Below, in pieces: positions 61,079 to 64,000 of a stretch of 64,000 nt of DNA. The notes under the pieces were generated by a model, which saw nothing but the letters and a program-made list of their open reading frames with translations, had not been told where the DNA came from and made no database searches. The stretch is from Lachnoclostridium sp. An76. GTDB taxonomy: Bacteria > Bacillota > Clostridia > Lachnospirales > Lachnospiraceae. Position 1 is the first letter of the stretch. Every line of letters begins with the position of its first letter. The DNA lies in contig NZ_NFHL01000001.1 of assembly GCF_002161355.1 (NCBI RefSeq), positions 372,001 through 436,000 on the forward strand, read 5' to 3'. A program made the translations under genes and the position numbers.

Positions 61079-62683
61079 TCAGTCATCCCACTTATCGGAA
61101 AGATTATTGATCTGAGCTTCAAATTTTGCTTTGTCCTTATTGGAGAGTCCTTCATTTCTGTAAATAATGTCCAGCAGCCGCTTTCCTGCCGCCACCAGAC
61201 GGTCGAATGCATTGTCCGCCCTGCGCTGCGCAGGTTTCTTCGCCTTCACCGGGATCTTCACGCCTTCATTGAGGATCTGGTTCGTCAGAAGATCAGCCTC
61301 GCAGCAGGGGTACGGAGCCCATGTACTGTATCCGAATTTCTCTGTGATCGTCTGCGCGAATTCTTCGGTCACGGTGTCCTCGCCGTGGACCACGAACACG
61401 CGCTCAACAGGCGTCCGGAAGGCTCCGATCCATTTCAGCAGGCCGTTCATGTCCGCATGCCCGCTGACACCGTGGAGGCTCTCGATCCTGGCGTGTACCT
61501 CGATGGGCTCGCCGAAGAGTTTGATATTCTTCTCGCCTTCGAGGAGCCTGCGTCCCAGGGTGCCGTTCGCCTGATATCCCACAAAGAGCACCGTACATTC
61601 CGGCCTCCAGAGATTGTGCTTCAGATGATGGCGGATACGCCCTGCATCGCACATTCCCGAGGCGGATATGATCACCTTCGGCTTTTCGATAAAATTGATC
61701 ATCTTTGAGTCATCACTTGTGGTCGATGTATGAAGCCCCGGGAATACCAGGGGATTCACTCCCGAATTGACCAGCGCCATGGCCTCCTCGTCAAAGCAGT
61801 CCCTCATGTTCATGGTAAATACCTTTGTCGCCTCAATGGCAAGCGGGCTGTCCAGGTATACATCAAAATCCGCATATTCCGGGAGCAGGTTCTTTTCCTT
61901 GATCTCACGGATAAAATACAGCATTTCCTGGGTCCTGCCCACTGCGAACGACGGGATTACCACATTTCCGCCCCGGTCGAACGTCTCTTTGATGATCCTC
62001 GTAAACTCACCGATATAGTCCGGCTTCTCCGCTGTGTGGATCCGGTTGCCATAAGTAGACTCCACCACCACATAGTCTGCCGCGTCCGTATAGGTCGGAT
62101 CCTTGATGATGGGCTGGTCCAGATTTCCCACATCCCCGGAAAATACGATCTTCTTTGTGACTCCATCCTCTTCCGCCCAGACCTCGATGCTTGCCGACCC
62201 GAGCAGATGTCCCACATCCGTAAACCGGATCTGGATCCCGTCGCAGATCGTGATCCTCTCCCCGTACTGGCACGGCACGAGCAGCTCGATGGCATCCAGG
62301 GCGTCCTGCATCACATACACCGGCTCGTACTCCGGCTGTCCGGCCCTCTTTCCTTTCCGGTTCCGCCACTCCGCCTCAAATTCCTGGATGTGCGCGCTGT
62401 CACGCAGCATAATGTTGCACAGGTCCACAGTCGCAAACGTGGCGAAGATCTGTCCCTTAAACCCTTCCTTCGCAAGCCTTGGCAGCATCCCCGAGTGGTC
62501 GATGTGCGCGTGGGTAAGGAACACATAGTCCACATCCTTCGCCGGGATCGGCAGCCCCGGATTCTCATACAGATCCGGTCCCTGCTCCATACCGCAGTCG
62601 ATCAGGATATTTTTCCCCGCCGCCTGGAGAAAATGACAGCTTCCCGTAACTTCATGGGCAGCTCCGATAAAAGTAAGCTTCAT
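61079..62683 (-). CDS. Metallo-beta-lactamase/beta-CASP ribonuclease-like protein
   Basis: The 534-residue protein has the metal-binding HAHIDH at residues 58-63 (THAHIDHSG), SGDVG, a beta-CASP domain (SFAVGRTQEMLYF; SASGMCDAGRIRHHL) and an RMM-type C-terminal part (VSGHADMNGLLKW). It belongs to the bacterial CPSF-like (YsgD/Ysh1-like) RNase group rather than RNase J. RNA is the likely substrate. ATG at 62683 has GGGCGGGTGAG upstream. It is followed by sigG with a 124-bp gap. Confidence 0.9.
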   Translation of the reverse strand: MKLTFIGAAHEVTGSCHFLQAAGKNILIDCGMEQGPDLYENPGLPIPAKDVDYVFLTHAHIDHSGMLPRLAKEGFKGQIFATFATVDLCNIMLRDSAHIQEFEAEWRNRKGKRAGQPEYEPVYVMQDALDAIELLVPCQYGERITICDGIQIRFTDVGHLLGSASIEVWAEEDGVTKKIVFSGDVGNLDQPIIKDPTYTDAADYVVVESTYGNRIHTAEKPDYIGEFTRIIKETFDRGGNVVIPSFAVGRTQEMLYFIREIKEKNLLPEYADFDVYLDSPLAIEATKVFTMNMRDCFDEEAMALVNSGVNPLVFPGLHTSTTSDDSKMINFIEKPKVIISASGMCDAGRIRHHLKHNLWRPECTVLFVGYQANGTLGRRLLEGEKNIKLFGEPIEVHARIESLHGVSGHADMNGLLKWIGAFRTPVERVFVVHGEDTVTEEFAQTITEKFGYSTWAPYPCCEADLLTNQILNEGVKIPVKAKKPAQRRADNAFDRLVAAGKRLLDIIYRNEGLSNKDKAKFEAQINNLSDKWDD

Positions 62684-62763
62684 AGTCTCACCCGCCCTTT
62701 TCACTTTTCTTCTATTGTACCATCCTTTTTCAAAAGATACAGCTCTTTCTTCCCAAAAGATTC

Positions 62764-63112
62764 AATCTGTATTTGTGGGGGAGCCGTTCTGTCGGCGAAA
62801 CGTCCGAAAACCGTCGATATAATTTAAGACGTTTTCGCGGCGGGCAGGGATATGGCTCAGGTTCCGGTTCCGTAATCCGGGAAAGACATAAAAAGAATGG
62901 GATACGGCTAAGGACAATTTCAAAGCGGAAGATTCGCCTGCGGCTCAGGCATCCGCTTTGAAATTAACGCCGCATCCCATTCTTTTAAGTCTTTCCATCA
63001 GATTACTCCAAGTCACCGTCGCCATATCCCTGCCCGCCGCGAAAGAAGCATCAAAGGGGACCGGTTTTCGTCCGATATACTCAACCACAGGCTCCCCCAC
63101 AAATACACATTT
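62764..63112 (-). repeat. Long palindromic repeat, copy 3 (inverted)
   Basis: This copy is about 349 bp and is inverted relative to the copies at 5.2 and 37.1 kb. Its ends are the best preserved: AATCTGTATTTGTGGGGGAG on the left and the complement of AAATGTGTATTTGTGGGGGA on the right. The core 62870-62996 is the reverse complement of 5295-5421 with only one or two changes. It fills the 430-base gap between the permease stop and the beta-CASP gene; nothing else is seen there. The right end lies two bases from the permease stop codon. Confidence 0.92.
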
Positions 63113-63114
63113 TC

Positions 63115-64000
63115 CTATCTTTCTTCCCGGAAGTAGTTGAGTCCGCAGCTCTTTGGCTGAGCGTGCTCCCTGCTCTGCCTCATGCTTGTGATCACGAGCA
63201 CGAGGATCGTTGCGATATACGGGAACATATCGTAGATCTGCGCCGGAAGCCCGGGGATGTTGACATACATGCGCATGATCGTCAGCCCGCCGAAGATCAG
63301 CGCTACGATCATCCCCCTTGCCGGGCTCCATGTCGCAAAGATAACGAGCGCCACCGCGAGCCATCCGTAACCGCTGACGCAGTCGTGTACCCACACGCCG
63401 GAAGTAGTCACCATACTCATGTACATACCGCCGATCCCGCAGATACCGCCTCCGATGACCGTTGCCAGGTACTTGTAAAGCGTCGTATTGATCCCGGCCG
63501 CATCCGCGGTCGCCGGATCCTCGCCTACCGCCCGCAGGTTCAGTCCCACACGGGAGCGGTTAAAGAACCAAGCCATGACCACAGCCACGATGATGGCAAA
63601 ATATACAAGCCAGTTATACTCAAAGAGGAGCGGTCCGATCACTGGGATATCGGAAAGTCCCGGGATATGCAGGCCGGAGAACGCTTTTTTTGTCGTCTCT
63701 GAGACTGCAACATACCCGCCGGCTTTCTGGCCGATGTACTCGCCGAAGAAATTCCCGAAGCCCGTGCCGAAGATGGTCAGCGTCAGTCCGGTCACATTCT
63801 GGTTCGCCCTCAGGGTGATGGTCAGGAAGCTGTAGATCAGCGCCCCGCCCGCGCCTGCCAGGAAGGAAGTCAGGAGAGCGATCGCCGCTGAGAGGACTCC
63901 GTTCGGATTTCCTCTCGCGCTGATCACTGCCTGCTCATAATAATAGGAGCCGGCAAGCCCTGTGATGGCGCCCATGAACATCATACCTTCCACGCCGAGG
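63115..64000 (-). CDS. ABC transporter permease, sugar/nucleoside type (partial)
   Basis: The frame runs off the window edge, so about the first 40 residues are missing. The visible ~295 residues begin in the conserved EGMMFMGAITG and hold about eight membrane segments. The EAA-like loop GEDPATADAAGINTTLYKYL identifies the BPD_transp_2 fold of RbsC/BmpC/NupQ permeases. The first segment and the GLEGMMF-type start favour the NupQ (nucleoside or BMP-dependent) group. The partner permease and ATPase are presumably just outside. Confidence 0.9.
   Translation of the reverse strand, partial: LGVEGMMFMGAITGLAGSYYYEQAVISARGNPNGVLSAAIALLTSFLAGAGGALIYSFLTITLRANQNVTGLTLTIFGTGFGNFFGEYIGQKAGGYVAVSETTKKAFSGLHIPGLSDIPVIGPLLFEYNWLVYFAIIVAVVMAWFFNRSRVGLNLRAVGEDPATADAAGINTTLYKYLATVIGGGICGIGGMYMSMVTTSGVWVHDCVSGYGWLAVALVIFATWSPARGMIVALIFGGLTIMRMYVNIPGLPAQIYDMFPYIATILVLVITSMRQSREHAQPKSCGLNYFREER

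Overview
The window reads as chromosome of an anaerobic, endospore-forming Firmicute, most likely a gut Lachnospiraceae. The evidence is the sporulation sigma factor SigG, a SpoIIIE/FtsK translocase, formate-tetrahydrofolate ligase, indolepyruvate:ferredoxin oxidoreductase, an A-type flavoprotein and a fused PurL typical of Clostridia. The DNA is moderately GC-rich, coding density is high and most genes lie on the minus strand. No tRNA, rRNA, CRISPR array, prophage or transposase gene was seen. The species cannot be named from this sequence alone.

Layout, left to right. 0-5 kb: tepA-like ClpP-fold protease, ftsK/spoIIIE and fhs (minus). 5.5-9 kb: a glutamate-branch operon of a probable (Re)-citrate synthase, a GntR/FCD regulator and an NADP isocitrate dehydrogenase, with a strong promoter overlapped by a perfect inverted repeat. 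9-16 kb: a leuB-ilvD-ilvB-serC-serA amino-acid operon. 16-21 kb: a very large GH95 alpha-L-fucosidase-like protein with a cell-wall-anchor-like tail. 21-25 kb: tgt-yajC and an L,D-transpeptidase. 25-31 kb: aroC (plus), fused purL, a DUF1461-type membrane protein and a LysR regulator. 31-36.5 kb: a DNA-repair cluster of a Cas4/RecB-like nuclease fused to an XPD-like helicase, a TIGR03915-like protein and a TIGR03916-like radical SAM protein; the radical SAM promoter carries LexA-like boxes. 37-42.8 kb: ptsHI, then a cysteine/methionine locus (Rrf2 regulator, metY, cysK) and a second Rrf2 regulator. 43-50 kb: a cold-shock gene, then an arylpyruvate/arylacetate operon (paaK, iorA, iorB, ACT, paaK, ACT) and an ArsC-like protein. 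50-54 kb: flavodiiron protein, cytidylate-kinase-like protein, a probable glycosidase fragment and a PrsA-like lipoprotein. 54-63 kb: pth-mfd, small hypotheticals, a HAD phosphatase, sigG and a beta-CASP metallo-hydrolase. 63.1 kb to the edge: a partial sugar/nucleoside ABC permease.

The most unusual content is not protein coding. Three near-identical copies of a ~345-bp imperfect palindrome fill intergenic gaps at 5.2, 37.1 and 62.8 kb, the last inverted. They share terminal inverted repeats (AAATCTGTATTTGTGGGGGA-like) and a 127-nt core differing by single bases between copies. Two further palindromes with different cores but related ends lie head to tail with the 37-kb copy, and a solo end forms the 3' end of an Rrf2 gene. 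Several ends touch or overlap stop codons. This looks like a dispersed non-coding element family, either MITE-like or a structured RNA. The second interesting system is the SOS-box-controlled radical SAM protein, which also ends in a sliding-clamp-type QLSLF motif, together with its DNA-metabolism partner and the nuclease-helicase.
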